64,000 nt of DNA from Thermotoga sp. SG1 (GCF_002865985.1 NZ_LNDD01000004.1:248001-312000); one strand, 5' to 3'; positions 42,936 through 52,337 are shown, counted from the first letter of the stretch. Notes: generated by a model from the letters alone, not told the origin. Numbers and translations are program-made.

Positions 42936-44885
42936 TCACCTTACTTCCCACATATCCACAAGATCAGGAGGAATCCTGTCGATGAAGTTCTCTCCACTCC
43001 TCATGATGAATCTGTTTCCGCGATAGGGATAAGAAGTACCCGTGACCTGGTAGGAAATGTAGAGCTGTTCTTTGGCTCTCGTTATGGCCACGTAGAAGAT
43101 CCTCTCTTCCTCGTCAAGGTTTCCCTCCGAGATCGCAAAGTAATTTGGGAAGTCTCCGGGATTCACGGAGATGACAAAGACCGCTCTCCACTCGAGGCCT
43201 TTTGCCTGGTGGACCGTGGTGAGGGTGACCTTCCCCTCCTTCTGAAAGACTTCCCTCTGTATCTCTACGTCCTCTGTTACGGCAAGGTCCGTCAGGAAAT
43301 TTTCCAGGTCTGTGTAACGGGAGGCTATCTCGACCAGTCTCTCTATGTCCATCTCTCTTTCACGAAAATCAGGATACCGCGCTTCAAGGTATTCGGAGTA
43401 GAAGGAAGTGAGAACGTGTTCTATCATCTCTCCCGGAAGTTCCATCTTTCTGAGATGATCAAGAATTTCCATGAATCTATCGTATTCACCGGAAAAGTTC
43501 ACTTTTTTCAGCTCCTCGAAGGGATCGAGTCCCTCCTCCACGTACACACTCGCAAGGTCTGCGATCCTGGATGCTGTTCTGTCTCCGATACCGTAAAAGA
43601 GCTTTGCAGCCCTCAACCAGGCGGATTTGTCTCTGGGATTCTGGACTATCCTCAAGAAGGAGAGAACGTCCTTCACGTGGGCACTCTCGGTGAACCTCGG
43701 TCCTGAAAGAACCCTGAAATCTATCCTGCTTCTTGCAAGTTCCATCTGAAGTTCCAGAGAATGTGAGTGTGATCTGTAGAGTACCGCTATTTCTTCAGGT
43801 TTGAATCCCTCTTCGAAGAGTTCCAGAATTCGCTGAGACACAAAACGCGCCTCTTCGTACCTGTCCCAAGTCTTGACCACAACGGGTTTCATACCGTCTT
43901 TTCTCACAGGCTTCAACTCTTTCGGAACAGCCTTCGAAGGGAGCATACTGTTTATGAACTTCACGATGTTCTCTGTACTTCTGTAATTCGTCTGGATTTT
44001 GAAGATCTTCGTGCCCGGAACCTTTATGAAGTCTTCCACGTTTTCGTATCTTGCTCCGCGGAAAGAGTAGATGCTCTGTGCATCATCTCCCACCGCCAGA
44101 ACGTTTTCGTGTCTGGAAGACAGGTGCTCGATCATCCTGTACTGGACGTAGTTTGTATCCTGAAACTCATCCACCAGGATCCACAGAAACCTTTCTGCTT
44201 CCCTGTCTCGTATCTCCCTGTGCTCTTCAAAGAGTCTGTAAACGAAAAAAAGAAGATCCTCGTAATCCACCACGTTTTGAGAGCGTTTTTCCTGTTCGTA
44301 GAGGCTGAAAATCTCGGCGATCTCTTCCTTGAAATCCAGAAATTTTGGGTTTTTCACAATGATACTTTCTCTCAGAGATTTGAGCGTGTTTTTCATGTAG
44401 GAGTATATGGATAGCAGGACGGAGGGTTGAGGAAAGTTTTTTCTTTCTTCCTTTCCCTTTCTTTCCAGAAATTTGCTTCTTGCATGTCTCATTAGGCTTT
44501 CTGCGTCTTCTCTGTCCAGGATGGAATAATTCCTGTCCAGTCCAACGTACGGTGCGTACTTTCTCAAAAAGTGATTGCACACGTGATGAAACGTTCCGGC
44601 GAGCATTTCTGAAAGTTCTCTTCCCGTCACCATTTTTGCTCTCTCCACCATCTCTCTTGCGGCGGCTCTTGTGAACGTAACAAGAAGGATTCTGGAGGGA
44701 TCCACACCATTTGCAAGAAGATAGGCTATCTTGTAGGTGATGACACGGGTTTTCCCAGATCCCGGTCCTGCTATTACAATACTTCTTCCTTCCGATTCAA
44801 CAACCGCTTTTCTCTGCTCCTCATCGAGATCTTCCAGGAACGAAAGGTCCGTCTTCTTCGGTTTTATCCTGTACTCTTTCATCAC
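42936..44885 (-). CDS. uvrD: UvrD/PcrA/Rep-type superfamily 1 DNA helicase
   Basis: A 649-residue 3'-5' DNA helicase of repair and replication. Motifs in order: Q motif LDEEQRKAV, I GPGSGKTRVITYKIAYLL, Ia LVTFTRAAAREM, II VDEFQDTNY, III VGDDAQSIYSFRGA, IV QTNYRSTENIV, V LTTVHQAKGLEWRAVFVIS, VI FYVAITRAKEQLYISY. It is shorter than PcrA (about 720) with a compact C-terminus. ATG 44885, the second ATG codon is also possible. Lies 6 bases after the membrane gene in the same direction. Confidence 0.94.
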   Translation of the reverse strand: MMKEYRIKPKKTDLSFLEDLDEEQRKAVVESEGRSIVIAGPGSGKTRVITYKIAYLLANGVDPSRILLVTFTRAAAREMVERAKMVTGRELSEMLAGTFHHVCNHFLRKYAPYVGLDRNYSILDREDAESLMRHARSKFLERKGKEERKNFPQPSVLLSIYSYMKNTLKSLRESIIVKNPKFLDFKEEIAEIFSLYEQEKRSQNVVDYEDLLFFVYRLFEEHREIRDREAERFLWILVDEFQDTNYVQYRMIEHLSSRHENVLAVGDDAQSIYSFRGARYENVEDFIKVPGTKIFKIQTNYRSTENIVKFINSMLPSKAVPKELKPVRKDGMKPVVVKTWDRYEEARFVSQRILELFEEGFKPEEIAVLYRSHSHSLELQMELARSRIDFRVLSGPRFTESAHVKDVLSFLRIVQNPRDKSAWLRAAKLFYGIGDRTASRIADLASVYVEEGLDPFEELKKVNFSGEYDRFMEILDHLRKMELPGEMIEHVLTSFYSEYLEARYPDFREREMDIERLVEIASRYTDLENFLTDLAVTEDVEIQREVFQKEGKVTLTTVHQAKGLEWRAVFVISVNPGDFPNYFAISEGNLDEEERIFYVAITRAKEQLYISYQVTGTSYPYRGNRFIMRSGENFIDRIPPDLVDMWEVR

Positions 44886-44891
44886 TTCACC

Positions 44892-45260
44892 TCACCAGAG
44901 ATGGAGCCGGGCCGGAAAAAGATGGGCTATGAACATTCCAAGACCAAAACCAGCGAGTGCTTCAAGAAAACTGTGCCCAAGATCCTTTTTCACCGCAGGC
45001 CTCAAGACAATGGCATCCATGAATATGATCACAAGGAATATGGAGGCAATCGATGTGTAGGGGGAATCAAACCCCGTGCTTCGAGCGAGCGACCACGCAA
45101 GACCGGACACGGTGGCGACGTGTCCACTGGGCATGCCTCCGTAACTTTTCAGCATCTTAACGTCTCTTTTGATCAGAAACTTTATGAACTGTGCCACCAG
45201 GAATGAAATAACTGCCGTTGTGAACGGCGTGCTTCGAAATATTTTCCAGATATCAAGCAC
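44892..45260 (-). CDS. Divergent PAP2-family (DUF212) membrane protein
   Basis: A 122-residue membrane protein of about four helices. Motif SYGGMPSGHVATVSGLAWSLA is the PAP2-like histidine region, and KKDLGHSFLEALAGFGLGMFIAHLF the second; this is the YuiD-like DUF212 family, whose substrate is not established. GTG start overlaps the ychF stop by 8 bases. Confidence 0.85.
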   Translation of the reverse strand: MLDIWKIFRSTPFTTAVISFLVAQFIKFLIKRDVKMLKSYGGMPSGHVATVSGLAWSLARSTGFDSPYTSIASIFLVIIFMDAIVLRPAVKKDLGHSFLEALAGFGLGMFIAHLFPARLHLW

Positions 45261-46326
45261 GGAATAGGAAATGGATCACATCCCCCTCTCTTACGATGTA
45301 ATCTTTTCCGTGCGTCTCCACAGCACCGGCTTCACGTGCTTTTTTAAAAGAGCCGTGTTCAAGGTATCTCTCGAAGGGAATGACTTCTGCCTTTATGAAC
45401 CCCTTCTGTATGTCTGAGTGAATGAGTCCAGCGGCTTCGTAAGCGGTGGAACCTCTCTTTATGGTCCAGCTTCTTGCCTCGTTTTGTGTCGCGGTGAGAA
45501 ATCTCACAAGATCGAGCAATCTCAGGACCTTCTCGAAAAACTCCTTCTTCTTGTTACCTGGAAGGTTGTACTCGGCCCTGAAAAGTTCTGCCTCATCCTC
45601 CGGGAGCGACTTGAGTTCTTCCTCGAGCTTTACATTTATTATAATGTATTCTTCTTCAACTGCATCTTCTATTAACTTTTTCTTCTCTTCGTTCAGTTCA
45701 TCGACGTTGAAAACGAAGATCTGGGGCTTGTCGGTGAGAAGAAAAAGGGAACGGATCACGTTTTCTTCGAACTCGTCACGTCTTGGAAACTTCGATGCCC
45801 TGTTTCCCTGAGAGAGAAACTCCTGGAGAGCCTCCAGGAGTTCCACTTCTCTTTTTGCTTCTCTGTCACCTGTTCGTGCAACCTTTACTCTTTTTTCCAG
45901 GCGCTTCTGGATGGTCTCAAGATCCTTTAGTATGAGTTCGGTCTCAACTATCTCTATGTCTCTTTTTGGATCCACACTCTGATAGGGATGGGAGACCGTT
46001 TTGCTCTCGAACACCCGCACTACATGTGCTATGACATCCACCTTACTTATGTGATCGAGAAACTGGTTTCCAAGCCCTTCACCTCTACTCGCTCCTTTCA
46101 CAAGGCCCGCTATGTCCACGATTTCCACGAACGGGTGGACCACCTTTTTTGACCCTTCGTTTTTTGCAAGAATCTCCACCCTTTTATCGGGCACAACGAG
46201 AACCCCCACGTTGGGCTCTATCGTACAGAACGGGAAATTCTCCGCAGGTACATCGTTATCGGTCAGAAAGTTGAAGAAAGAGGATTTTCCTGCGTTCGGA
46301 AGACCTACTATTCCCACCCTCTCCAA
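45253..46326 (-). CDS. ychF: YchF/OLA1-family ribosome-associated ATPase
   Basis: A 357-residue P-loop NTPase. G1 GLPNAGKSSFFNFLT, G3 VDIAGLVKGASRGEGLGNQFLDHI, and FVFNVDELNEEK in place of the usual NKxD, which underlies the ATP preference of this family. The coiled-coil A domain lies about residues 125-200, and a C-terminal TGS domain ends with HGKDYIVREGDVIHFLFRA. TTG start at 46326 after GAGGTGATAAC. Confidence 0.95.
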   Translation of the reverse strand: MERVGIVGLPNAGKSSFFNFLTDNDVPAENFPFCTIEPNVGVLVVPDKRVEILAKNEGSKKVVHPFVEIVDIAGLVKGASRGEGLGNQFLDHISKVDVIAHVVRVFESKTVSHPYQSVDPKRDIEIVETELILKDLETIQKRLEKRVKVARTGDREAKREVELLEALQEFLSQGNRASKFPRRDEFEENVIRSLFLLTDKPQIFVFNVDELNEEKKKLIEDAVEEEYIIINVKLEEELKSLPEDEAELFRAEYNLPGNKKKEFFEKVLRLLDLVRFLTATQNEARSWTIKRGSTAYEAAGLIHSDIQKGFIKAEVIPFERYLEHGSFKKAREAGAVETHGKDYIVREGDVIHFLFRA

Positions 46327-46335
46327 GTTATCACC

Positions 46336-46782
46336 TCAGTACTCTTCTTCCTCATCGTAAAAGTCTTCTTCTTCTTCCTCCTCATAGAAGTCTTCTTCGT
46401 TGAAAAGGTCGAATTCTTCATCTTCCTCTTCTTCAAATTCTTCTTCGTATTCTTCCTCTACTTTCTGTTCAGTGCCTGTCTGATGGATAGAAAGAGGCTT
46501 TCTTGGATCGAGCATACCATCGAACACCTTTCTTTTTTTGCCGTTGACGATGATGTACCCTTCTGCCTTGGCGGGTTTCCCATAGGAGGTGATCACCATC
46601 ATGACGAGATCATCATCCACATCGTAACCGGGCTCTGACTCGATCACAAGAGCATCATCGTAGTAGAGGTTGTTCTTCACCTCTTTAGCGTGCTTCTGGA
46701 TCTTGCTGCTGTTGAGGATCTCCTGTGCAGACGCCTCATCGATGTGCACCCTCAAGATGTACCTGAAGTCCACGATCTTCAC
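46336..46782 (-). CDS. Small protein of unknown function with strongly acidic C-terminal tail
   Basis: A 148-residue protein I do not recognise. Residues 1-105 look folded (MKIVDFRYILRVHIDEASAQEIL, DDDLVMMVITSYGKPAKAEGYIIVNGKKRKVFDGMLDP). The last ~40 residues are almost all Glu, Asp, Tyr and Phe (EEEYEEEFEEEEDEEFDLFNEEDFYEEEE). GTG start; strong promoter 32 bases upstream. It is the first gene of a leftward unit with ychF and the membrane protein, 9 bases before ychF. Role unknown. Confidence 0.8.
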   Translation of the reverse strand: MKIVDFRYILRVHIDEASAQEILNSSKIQKHAKEVKNNLYYDDALVIESEPGYDVDDDLVMMVITSYGKPAKAEGYIIVNGKKRKVFDGMLDPRKPLSIHQTGTEQKVEEEYEEEFEEEEDEEFDLFNEEDFYEEEEEEDFYDEEEEY

Positions 46783-46813
46783 TCCCCTGCAAGAATTTTT
46801 TTACGCTCTTCGA

Positions 46814-46841
46814 ATTATACAGTAGGAGTATTAAAAGTCAA
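46814..46841 (-). promoter_or_regulatory. Promoter of the acidic-protein/ychF unit
   Basis: Minus-strand TTGACT (46841-46836) and a perfect TATAAT (46819-46814) with 16-base spacing. Confidence 0.75.
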
Positions 46842-46862
46842 GGGGAATGGTTGTTAAACGAT

Positions 46863-46890
46863 TGTCCAGTTTGATACCCTATGCTATAAT
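46863..46890 (+). promoter_or_regulatory. Promoter of the tRNA-Pro gene
   Basis: TTGTCC (46863-46868) and TATAAT (46885-46890), 16 bases apart, just upstream of the tRNA at 46902. Confidence 0.7.
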
Positions 46891-46901
46891 ACCAGAGGAA
46901 G

Positions 46902-46978
46902 CGGGGAGTAGCTCAGACGGCCAGAGCGCCAGAATCGGGATCTGGAGGTCGCGGGTTCAAGTCCCGCCTCCCCGACCA
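46902..46978 (+). tRNA. tRNA-Pro (anticodon CGG), CCA encoded
   Basis: A complete cloverleaf: acceptor CGGGGAG pairs with CTCCCCG, D arm GCTC/GAGC, anticodon stem CCAGA/TCTGG with loop ATCGGGA giving anticodon CGG, T arm GCGGG TTCAAGT CCCGC, discriminator A and encoded CCA. Reads codon CCG. Confidence 0.96.
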
Positions 46979-46982
46979 GAAG

Positions 46983-47004
46983 CGGGAGCTTGGCTCCCGT
47001 TTTT
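46983..47004 (+). terminator. Rho-independent terminator after tRNA-Pro
   Basis: CGGGAGC and GCTCCCG form a 7-base stem around TTG, followed by TTTTT; a second T-run lies just after. Confidence 0.9.
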
Positions 47005-47091
47005 CTGTTTTTTTCAAAGAGTTTACCTGCCATGTAATTTTCATTCATGATGCGAGTATAGAATCTTCAAAAAGGGCGGGGAGGCGAGCGT

Positions 47092-47784
47092 GTGCATTAC
47101 GAGGGCAAGACGAAAATTGTTAGGATCACTGAAGACCACGCCCTCATCGAGTTCAAAGACGATATAACGGCCGGTGATGGACTGAAACACGATGTGATGA
47201 TCAACAAGGGCTCCATCTGTGCAGAAACGACAGCGATCCTCATGGATTATCTCTCCAAGAAAGGCATCAGAACCCATCTCATCGAGTACGTCCCTCCACG
47301 AACCCTCAAAGCTATCCCCCTCAAAATGTTCCCGCTTGAAGTTGTTGTGAGATTGAAAAAGGCAGGTTCTTTTGTGAAAAGGTACGGAGGAGTCGAAGGG
47401 GAAGATCTACCGGTTCCCCTCGTCGAATTCTTCATAAAAGACGACGAAAGGCACGATCCGATGGTGTGTGTAGATCATCTGGAGATACTGAAAATTGCAA
47501 CGAAAGATCAGGCGGAAAAGATGAAGGAAACGGCCGTGAAGGCCACAATTGCCCTGAAAGAGTTCTTTGAAAAAGGTGGTTTTGAGCTCTGGGATATAAA
47601 GTACGAGTTCGGGCTCGACAAAGACGGCGAGGTCTTTCTGGGAGACGAGATCTCTCCCGATACCTTCAGGCTGAGAAAAAAGGGTGAGATCTTCGATAAA
47701 GATGTGTACAGAAGAGACCTTGGTGATCCCATGAAAAAGTACAGGGAGGTGCTTGAGCTTTGCCGATCTTTAAGTTCGCAGTAG
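47092..47784 (+). CDS. purC: Phosphoribosylaminoimidazole-succinocarboxamide synthase
   Basis: Joins aspartate to CAIR in purine synthesis (SAICAR synthetase). 230 residues, GTG start after GGGGAGG. N-terminal YEGKTKIVRI, the CAIR/ATP site VVVRLKKAGSFVKRYGGVEG, and DIKYEFGLDKDGEVFLGDEISPDTFRL are typical. First gene of the pur operon; possible -10 TATAGAAT at 47057-47064. Confidence 0.96.
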   Translation: MHYEGKTKIVRITEDHALIEFKDDITAGDGLKHDVMINKGSICAETTAILMDYLSKKGIRTHLIEYVPPRTLKAIPLKMFPLEVVVRLKKAGSFVKRYGGVEGEDLPVPLVEFFIKDDERHDPMVCVDHLEILKIATKDQAEKMKETAVKATIALKEFFEKGGFELWDIKYEFGLDKDGEVFLGDEISPDTFRLRKKGEIFDKDVYRRDLGDPMKKYREVLELCRSLSSQ

Positions 47785-48008
47785 ACGTTCAGTACAGGAG
47801 CAACATCAGAGATCCACGTGGAGAGACGATCGAGCGCGTGTTGAGAGAAGAGAAGAACCTGCCCGTGAAGAGACTGAGGCTGGGAAAATCCATTCATCTG
47901 GAAGTGGAGGCAGAAGATAGAGAAAAGGCCTACGAGATCGTAAAGAAAGCCTGCGATGAACTTTTGGTGAACCCCGTCGTGGAAGAGTATGAGGTGAGGG
48001 AGCTGTGA
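47760..48008 (+). CDS. purS: Phosphoribosylformylglycinamidine synthase subunit PurS
   Basis: 82-residue small subunit that bridges PurQ and PurL in FGAM synthase. Pattern RSNIRDPRGETIERVL, GKSIHLEVEAEDREKA, LLVNPVVEEYEV. TTG start lies inside purC (25-base overlap), suggesting coupling. Confidence 0.94.
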   Translation: MPIFKFAVDVQYRSNIRDPRGETIERVLREEKNLPVKRLRLGKSIHLEVEAEDREKAYEIVKKACDELLVNPVVEEYEVREL

Positions 48009-48646
48009 AACCGAAAGCGTGTGTCGTGGTTTACCCGGGCTCCAATTGTGACAGGGACGCTTACTATGCCCTCGAGATAAACGGATTCGAACCCAGGTTC
48101 GTTGGGCTTGACGACAGACTCGACGATTACGAGTTGATCATTCTGCCTGGTGGTTTTTCCTATGGAGACTACCTACGTCCTGGTGCTGTGGCTGCAAGAG
48201 AGAAGATCGCCGTCGAGATCAGAAAAGCATCAGAAAAAGGAAAACTGATAATGGGAATCTGCAACGGTTTTCAGATCCTCATAGAGATGGGACTTCTCAA
48301 AGGAGCTCTCCTTCAGAATTCTTCGGGAAAGTTCATCTGTAAGTGGGTTGATCTCACCGTTGAAGATACGGACTCTCCCTTTACAAATGCCTTCACTCCT
48401 GGCGAAAGAATCAAGATTCCAATTGCCCATGGGTTTGGAAGGTACGTGAAGATAGACGAGGTGAACGTGGCTCTGAGATACGTTGAAGACGTGAACGGAT
48501 CCGATGAGAGGATCGCGGGGATCTTCAACGAAGAGAAAAACATCTTCGGACTCATGCCCCATCCCGAAAGGGCCGTTGAGAACCTCCTCGGTGGCGAAGA
48601 CGGCAGAAAGGTCTTTCAGTCCATCCTCAACTACTTGAAGAGGTGA
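48005..48646 (+). CDS. purQ: Phosphoribosylformylglycinamidine synthase, glutaminase subunit PurQ
   Basis: 213-residue class I glutamine amidotransferase supplying ammonia to PurL. Nucleophile Cys in GICNGFQILIEMGLL; catalytic His/Glu in MPHPERAVENLLGGEDG; N-terminal VVVYPGSNCDRDAYYALE. GTG start overlaps the purS stop by 4 bases. Confidence 0.96.
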   Translation: MKPKACVVVYPGSNCDRDAYYALEINGFEPRFVGLDDRLDDYELIILPGGFSYGDYLRPGAVAAREKIAVEIRKASEKGKLIMGICNGFQILIEMGLLKGALLQNSSGKFICKWVDLTVEDTDSPFTNAFTPGERIKIPIAHGFGRYVKIDEVNVALRYVEDVNGSDERIAGIFNEEKNIFGLMPHPERAVENLLGGEDGRKVFQSILNYLKR

Positions 48647-50457
48647 TGAAGTTGAGATATATGGATATCCTGAAGAGGAAGCTTGGAAGGGAACCCACCT
48701 TCGTCGAGCTTCAAGCGTTCTCTGTCATGTGGAGTGAACACTGCGGATACTCCCACACGAAGAAGTACATAAAAAAACTTCCAAAAACGGGCTTTGAAGG
48801 AAATGCGGGTGTTGTGAATCTCGACGACTATTATTCGATCGCCTTCAAAATAGAGAGCCACAACCACCCGAGTGCGATCGAACCTTACAACGGAGCGGCA
48901 ACGGGTGTTGGGGGTATCATCAGGGATGTGCTCGCAATGGGTGCACGCCCCACGGCGATCTTCGACTCACTGCACATGGCCCGAATCATAGACGGTATCA
49001 TCGAGGGAATAGCTGACTATGGAAACTCAATAGGGGTTCCAACGGTCGGAGGAGAACTCAGGATATCACCTCTGTACGAACACAATCCACTCGTCAACGT
49101 GCTCGCAGCGGGCGTTGTGAGAAACGATATGCTGGTCGATTCAAAAGCAACCAGGCCGGGGCAGGTCATTGTCGTTTTCGGTGGGGCAACAGGAAGGGAC
49201 GGAATACACGGAGCATCTTTCGCCTCGGAAGACCTCACGGGAGAAAAAGCAACGAAACTTTCGATACAGGTTGGAGACCCATTCGCCGAAAAGATGCTCA
49301 TAGAAGCATTTTTAAAGATGGTGGAAGAAGGGCTAGTTGAGGGAGCACAGGACCTTGGGGCAGGTGGTGTGCTGTCTGCCACGTCCGAACTTGTGGCAAA
49401 GGGTGGTCTTGGAGCGATCGTACACCTCGATCGTGTGCCGCTTAGGGAACCCGACATGGAACCCTGGGAGATCCTCATAAGCGAAAGTCAGGAGAGAATG
49501 GCGGTGATCACCTCTCCTGAGAAGGCAGTTCGCATACTGGAAATTGCAAGAGAACACCTTCTCTTCGGCGGTGTCGTTGCTGAAGTGATCGAAGAACCCA
49601 CTTACAGAGTACTCTACAAGGACCAGCTGGTGGTGGAGGTGCCCGTCCAACTTCTTGCGAACGCACCGGAAGAAGAGATTGTAGAGTACAAACCTGGAGA
49701 GATCCCAAAGTTCGATGCGCTGAAATTCGAAGAAGTGAACGCCAGAGAGGTCTTCGAACAGTACGATCACATGGTGGGAACAGATACCGTTCTTCCTCCG
49801 GGATTTGGAGCCGCGGTCATGAGAATAAAAGGAAACAGCGGGTACTCCCTCGTCACACACAGCAGGGCAGACCTGGCCATTCAGGACACCTACTGGGGTA
49901 CCTTCATAGCCGTTCTGGAGAGCGTGAGAAAGACGCTTGCAGTTGGTGCCACTCCCCTTGCCATAACCAACTGTGTGAACTACGGAGATCCCGATGTCGA
50001 TCCAGTTGGGCTCTCTGCGATGATGACGGCTCTGAAGGATGCCTGTGAATTTTCCGGTGTGCCCGTAGCCTCAGGAAACGCCTCACTCTACAACACGTAC
50101 AGGGGAAAACCCATACCCCCCACACTCGTTGTGGGAATGCTTGGAAAGGTGGACCCACAGAAGGTGGTAAAACCAGGACCCTCGAGAGTCTTTGCCGTTG
50201 GATGGCCGGATTTCGAACTGGAAAGGGAGAAAGAACTCTGGAAGGTCATAAAGAAACTCGCAGACGAAGGATCTTTCATCCTTGCCTCATCGCACCTTCT
50301 GACGAAAACGCACGTGGAAAGTTTCAGAGAGTTCGGGCTGAAGATCGATCTGAAACTTCCGGAGGTGGAACCTGCACATCAGATGATCCTGGTGTTCTCC
50401 GAAAAAACTCCCGCGGTGGGTGTTCCTGTGAGGGAGATAGGTACCGTTTCGAGGTGA
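48646..50457 (+). CDS. purL: Phosphoribosylformylglycinamidine synthase, PurL (small type)
   Basis: 603-residue ATP-dependent subunit of FGAM synthase. Motifs: MWSEHCGYSHTKKYIK, IESHNHPSAIEPYNGAATGVGGIIRDVLAMGARP, VPTVGGELR and QDLGAGGVLSATSEL. ATG at 48646 overlaps the purQ stop; a GTG one codon earlier is possible. Length equals the T. maritima PurL as I recall. Confidence 0.96.
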   Translation: MKLRYMDILKRKLGREPTFVELQAFSVMWSEHCGYSHTKKYIKKLPKTGFEGNAGVVNLDDYYSIAFKIESHNHPSAIEPYNGAATGVGGIIRDVLAMGARPTAIFDSLHMARIIDGIIEGIADYGNSIGVPTVGGELRISPLYEHNPLVNVLAAGVVRNDMLVDSKATRPGQVIVVFGGATGRDGIHGASFASEDLTGEKATKLSIQVGDPFAEKMLIEAFLKMVEEGLVEGAQDLGAGGVLSATSELVAKGGLGAIVHLDRVPLREPDMEPWEILISESQERMAVITSPEKAVRILEIAREHLLFGGVVAEVIEEPTYRVLYKDQLVVEVPVQLLANAPEEEIVEYKPGEIPKFDALKFEEVNAREVFEQYDHMVGTDTVLPPGFGAAVMRIKGNSGYSLVTHSRADLAIQDTYWGTFIAVLESVRKTLAVGATPLAITNCVNYGDPDVDPVGLSAMMTALKDACEFSGVPVASGNASLYNTYRGKPIPPTLVVGMLGKVDPQKVVKPGPSRVFAVGWPDFELEREKELWKVIKKLADEGSFILASSHLLTKTHVESFREFGLKIDLKLPEVEPAHQMILVFSEKTPAVGVPVREIGTVSR

Positions 50458-50463
50458 CCTGAT

Positions 50464-51759
50464 ATGTGCGGAATCGCAGGAGTCTGGAACGTGAAAGACG
50501 CTTTTTCAGTGCTCCACGATGTCCTTCTTGGACTTCAGCACAGAGGTCAGGAAAGTGCGGGTGTGGTCGTCGACGGTTTCAAAACGATAAAGGGAAAAGG
50601 CCTGGTGGACGCCGTTCTCACGGAGGACAAATGGGAAGATGCGGAAAAAGGAATAGGACACGTGAGATATTCAACGGCTGGTTCCCTTGAAGACATACAG
50701 CCCATCGTTGCTTTCACACGAAAGGGAAGGATAGCAGTTGCCCACAACGGGAACATACCGAATGGAGAAAAATGGATAAACATGCTTCAGGAAAAAGGAG
50801 CTGTTTTCCAGAGCACCCTTGATTCTGAAGTCTTCCTTCATCTCATATCGATGAGTGAAGGTGATATAAAAAGCTCCATCGTCAAGGCCCTGAAAAAGGT
50901 CCCACTTGCGTACTCTCTTTTGATCCTTCACGAAGAATTCCTCGCAGCAGCAAGGGATCCTTACGGCATCCGTCCTCTGTTCTATGGAAGATACGGAGAA
51001 GGTGTGGTGGTGGCATCTGAAGATGCTGCACTGAAGGCCATAGGAGTGGAGGATGTGGAAGAGATCCCTCCCGGAACCGTTGTGTTCTTCACAAACGAAG
51101 GCGAGGAAAGAGTCAAATTCAACAGTAAAGAAAGAAGATTTTGCTCGTTCGAATTCATCTACTTTGCAAGACCGGACAGTCACTTCCTCAGCCAGAGTGT
51201 TCATCTTGCACGTTACAGAATGGGTGAAGAACTTTTCAGAGAAAACCCGATAAAAGCAGATGTTGTTGTTCCTGTGCTCGATTCTGGACTTTCTGGAGCC
51301 ATGGGGTTTTCTTCCGCTTCTGGCATTCCTCTGGACATCGGACTGATGAGGAATCGATACGTGGGAAGAAGTTTCATAATGCCTGTGGACAGGGAGAAGA
51401 TAGTGAAGAAAAAGCTAGTTCCAATAGAAGATGTGGTGCGTGGAAAGAGGGTTGTGGTAATAGACGACTCGATCGTCAGGGGAACCACGATGGGAATCAT
51501 CGTGAAGATACTGAGAGAGGCTGGAGCAAGGGAGGTCCATGTGGGGATCCATTCCCCACCCGTTCGTTTTCCGTGTTACTACGGTATCGATACGGCTCGC
51601 AAGAAGGAACTCGTCGCAGGAGAACGGGATGTGGAGGAAATCAAGAAGATCGTCAACGCAGATTCTCTCTTCTACCTGTCGCTCGAGGGGTTGAGGAGAG
51701 CCATTGGGAGGAATGAACTGTGTGTGGCGTGTTTCAACGGGGAGTACTTCCACGACTAG
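50464..51759 (+). CDS. purF: Amidophosphoribosyltransferase
   Basis: 431 residues; first step of purine synthesis. The protein begins MCGIAGVWN, so Cys2 is the glutaminase nucleophile directly after Met removal, with no propeptide. PRPP site VVVIDDSIVRGTTMGIIVK; phosphoribosyltransferase core VPVLDSGLSGAMGFSS. Shorter than E. coli PurF (about 505). Confidence 0.96.
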   Translation: MCGIAGVWNVKDAFSVLHDVLLGLQHRGQESAGVVVDGFKTIKGKGLVDAVLTEDKWEDAEKGIGHVRYSTAGSLEDIQPIVAFTRKGRIAVAHNGNIPNGEKWINMLQEKGAVFQSTLDSEVFLHLISMSEGDIKSSIVKALKKVPLAYSLLILHEEFLAAARDPYGIRPLFYGRYGEGVVVASEDAALKAIGVEDVEEIPPGTVVFFTNEGEERVKFNSKERRFCSFEFIYFARPDSHFLSQSVHLARYRMGEELFRENPIKADVVVPVLDSGLSGAMGFSSASGIPLDIGLMRNRYVGRSFIMPVDREKIVKKKLVPIEDVVRGKRVVVIDDSIVRGTTMGIIVKILREAGAREVHVGIHSPPVRFPCYYGIDTARKKELVAGERDVEEIKKIVNADSLFYLSLEGLRRAIGRNELCVACFNGEYFHD

Positions 51760-52337
51760 TGGTGCTCGCGTCGGGAAACGGAAGCAACTTCGAAGCGATT
51801 GTGAAGGCCTCACGGAACGGAGTCCTGAAGGCAGAAATTCAGGAACTTCTGGTGGACAGAGAATGCTTTGCCATCGAGCGGGCAAAGAAACTGAAAGTAC
51901 GCTGGAAAAAGCTGGAAAGACCTTGGCAGGAGTCTTTGAGTGAAAGACTCGAAGAACTCAGGCCAGACCTGATCGTTCTTGCTGGCTTCATGAGGATTCT
52001 CCCACCGGAAATAGTGAGGAGATGGCAGTGGAAGATAGTGAACATCCACCCATCGCTCCTTCCTGCCTTTCCTGGAATGCACGCCATAGAGAAGGCCTAC
52101 GAATACGGTGTGAAAGTCACGGGGATCACCATCCACTTCGTCGACGAGGGTGTGGACACCGGTCCCATCATCTTCCAGAAAGCCTTAGAGATAAAAAAGA
52201 ACTGGTCACTGGAGAAACTCGAGGAAGAGATACACAGGATAGAACACCGTTACTACCCGATAGTTATACAGAAGGTCCTCGATGGAAAGTGGAGAACAGA
52301 AGGAAGGAGGGTTATCCTTGAAGAGGATATTGGTTAG
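51720..52337 (+). CDS. purN: Phosphoribosylglycinamide formyltransferase
   Basis: Formyl-THF-dependent GAR transformylase. Core VVLASGNGSNFEAIV, catalytic NIHPSLLPAFPG and VTGITIHFVDEGVDTGPIIFQ. The start is uncertain: a GTG at 51720 overlaps purF by 40 bases, while GTGs at 51759 and 51762 would give the usual N-terminus but lie 14-17 bases from the GGGGAG site. Confidence 0.93.
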   Translation: MCGVFQRGVLPRLVVLASGNGSNFEAIVKASRNGVLKAEIQELLVDRECFAIERAKKLKVRWKKLERPWQESLSERLEELRPDLIVLAGFMRILPPEIVRRWQWKIVNIHPSLLPAFPGMHAIEKAYEYGVKVTGITIHFVDEGVDTGPIIFQKALEIKKNWSLEKLEEEIHRIEHRYYPIVIQKVLDGKWRTEGRRVILEEDIG

